Origin: Prolixibacteraceae bacterium
Lineage (GTDB): Bacteria; Bacteroidota; Bacteroidia; Bacteroidales; Prolixibacteraceae
Assembly: GCA_009773765.1 (NCBI GenBank)
Contig: WTWZ01000042.1
Coordinates: 1-43,973 of the forward strand
DNA length: 43,973 bases
Direction of reading: 5' to 3'
Every line of letters begins with the position of its first letter. The stretch's first letter is position 1. Positions 43,756-43,973 of the stretch are shown piece by piece. The translations under genes and the position numbers were made by a program. The notes beneath the pieces were generated by a model. It was not told the origin of the DNA. It searched no databases and saw only the letters and a program-made list of their open reading frames with translations.

Positions 43756-43973
43756 TTAAGGATTTATTGTATAATTCCAATCACCTCTAAAAGGATTTTT
43801 TTCAATCTTGTTTTTCTCAAATTCTTTGTCCAACACTTTGATGCCTTTTTTATATTGTTTTTGGTCAGAACTAGCTTTTACAATTAGCCCTTTCTGAGTC
43901 CTGGTATTGGCTATAAGATTTACCACAACCTGCAAACTAACCAGTGGTTTTGCCCTCCAATTTTTAGTGATAT
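43756..43973 (-). CDS. ISAzo13-like (Rhodopirellula-type DDE) transposase, C-terminal part, cut by the window edge
   Basis: The minus strand is open from the right edge to TAA at 43756-43758 and reads ITKNWRAKPLVSLQVVVNLI, ANTRTQKGLIVKA, KGIKVLDKEFE and FRGDWNYTINP. The K-P-L-V/L-S-L-x-V-V-V-N-L-I stretch and the ending W-N-Y-T-I-x-P are typical of the C terminus of ISAzo13-family transposases. The rest lies outside the window. The element end should lie between 43709 and 43756. Confidence 0.75.
   Translation of the reverse strand, partial: ITKNWRAKPLVSLQVVVNLIANTRTQKGLIVKASSDQKQYKKGIKVLDKEFEKNKIEKNPFRGDWNYTINP

Overview
The window reads as chromosomal DNA of a member of the Bacteroidetes, probably of the Marinilabiliales/Prolixibacteraceae kind. 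This is an inference from content: a PorP/SprF-like protein, an OmpA/PD40 lipoprotein and a protein with a C-terminal sorting domain (all type IX secretion signs), DUF4294 and DUF2851 proteins, type III and type II glutamine synthetases, a bacterial V-type ATPase operon with a DUF2764 gene, TAnnTTTG promoter boxes, and CCCC/GGGG palindromes of the sort scattered through these genomes. No tRNA, rRNA or CRISPR array was seen.

Layout. 1-2.4 kb (minus): a polyprenyl-phosphate sugar-1-phosphate transferase and a Gfo/Idh-like protein. 2.5-15.2 kb (mostly plus): pcm and a metallo-beta-lactamase-fold hydrolase, gcvP and ispE, a small secreted protein with four W-x6-W repeats, PorP/SprF, DUF4294 (minus), an arginine deiminase, a KilA-N protein, a SpoU-type RNA methyltransferase, DUF2851 and a KTN potassium channel. 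15.2-23.5 kb (minus): a lipoprotein, a strong palindromic terminator, then the V-ATPase operon, transcribed E-DUF2764-A-B-D-I-K. Subunit E carries an apparent one-base frameshift, and subunit K keeps the Na+-binding residues. 23.7-27.2 kb (minus): OmpA/PD40 lipoprotein and a cyclic-2,3-diphosphoglycerate-synthetase-like P-loop protein.

27.4-37.8 kb holds three different glutamine synthetase genes: GSIII (minus), a GS-like ligase that heads a tight plus-strand operon with an APH-fold kinase and a HAD-IIA hydrolase, and GSII (minus). Between the HAD gene and GSII lies an islet of about 3.6 kb flanked by a 45-bp direct repeat of the HAD gene's 3' end. The islet contains a RAYT (REP-associated tyrosine transposase) element bounded by paired TGC-loop hairpins, a frameshifted RHS-repeat gene with an intact toxin-like tail, a lipoprotein that may be its immunity partner, and an XRE regulator remnant cut by a small element whose ends also carry TGC-loop hairpins.

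38.2-44 kb: a TldD/TldE pair in which only TldD carries a twin-arginine signal, then a secreted type IX cargo protein (minus). A 349-bp block (TldE 3' end, terminator hairpins, cargo sorting domain) is repeated about 2.26 kb downstream, and the second copy abuts the 3' end of an ISAzo13-like transposase that runs off the right edge.

The best candidates for undescribed biology are the GS-like/kinase/HAD operon, the paired-hairpin RAYT element with its small look-alike, and the RHS tail/lipoprotein pair. Family assignments come from reading motifs by eye; no database search was run.
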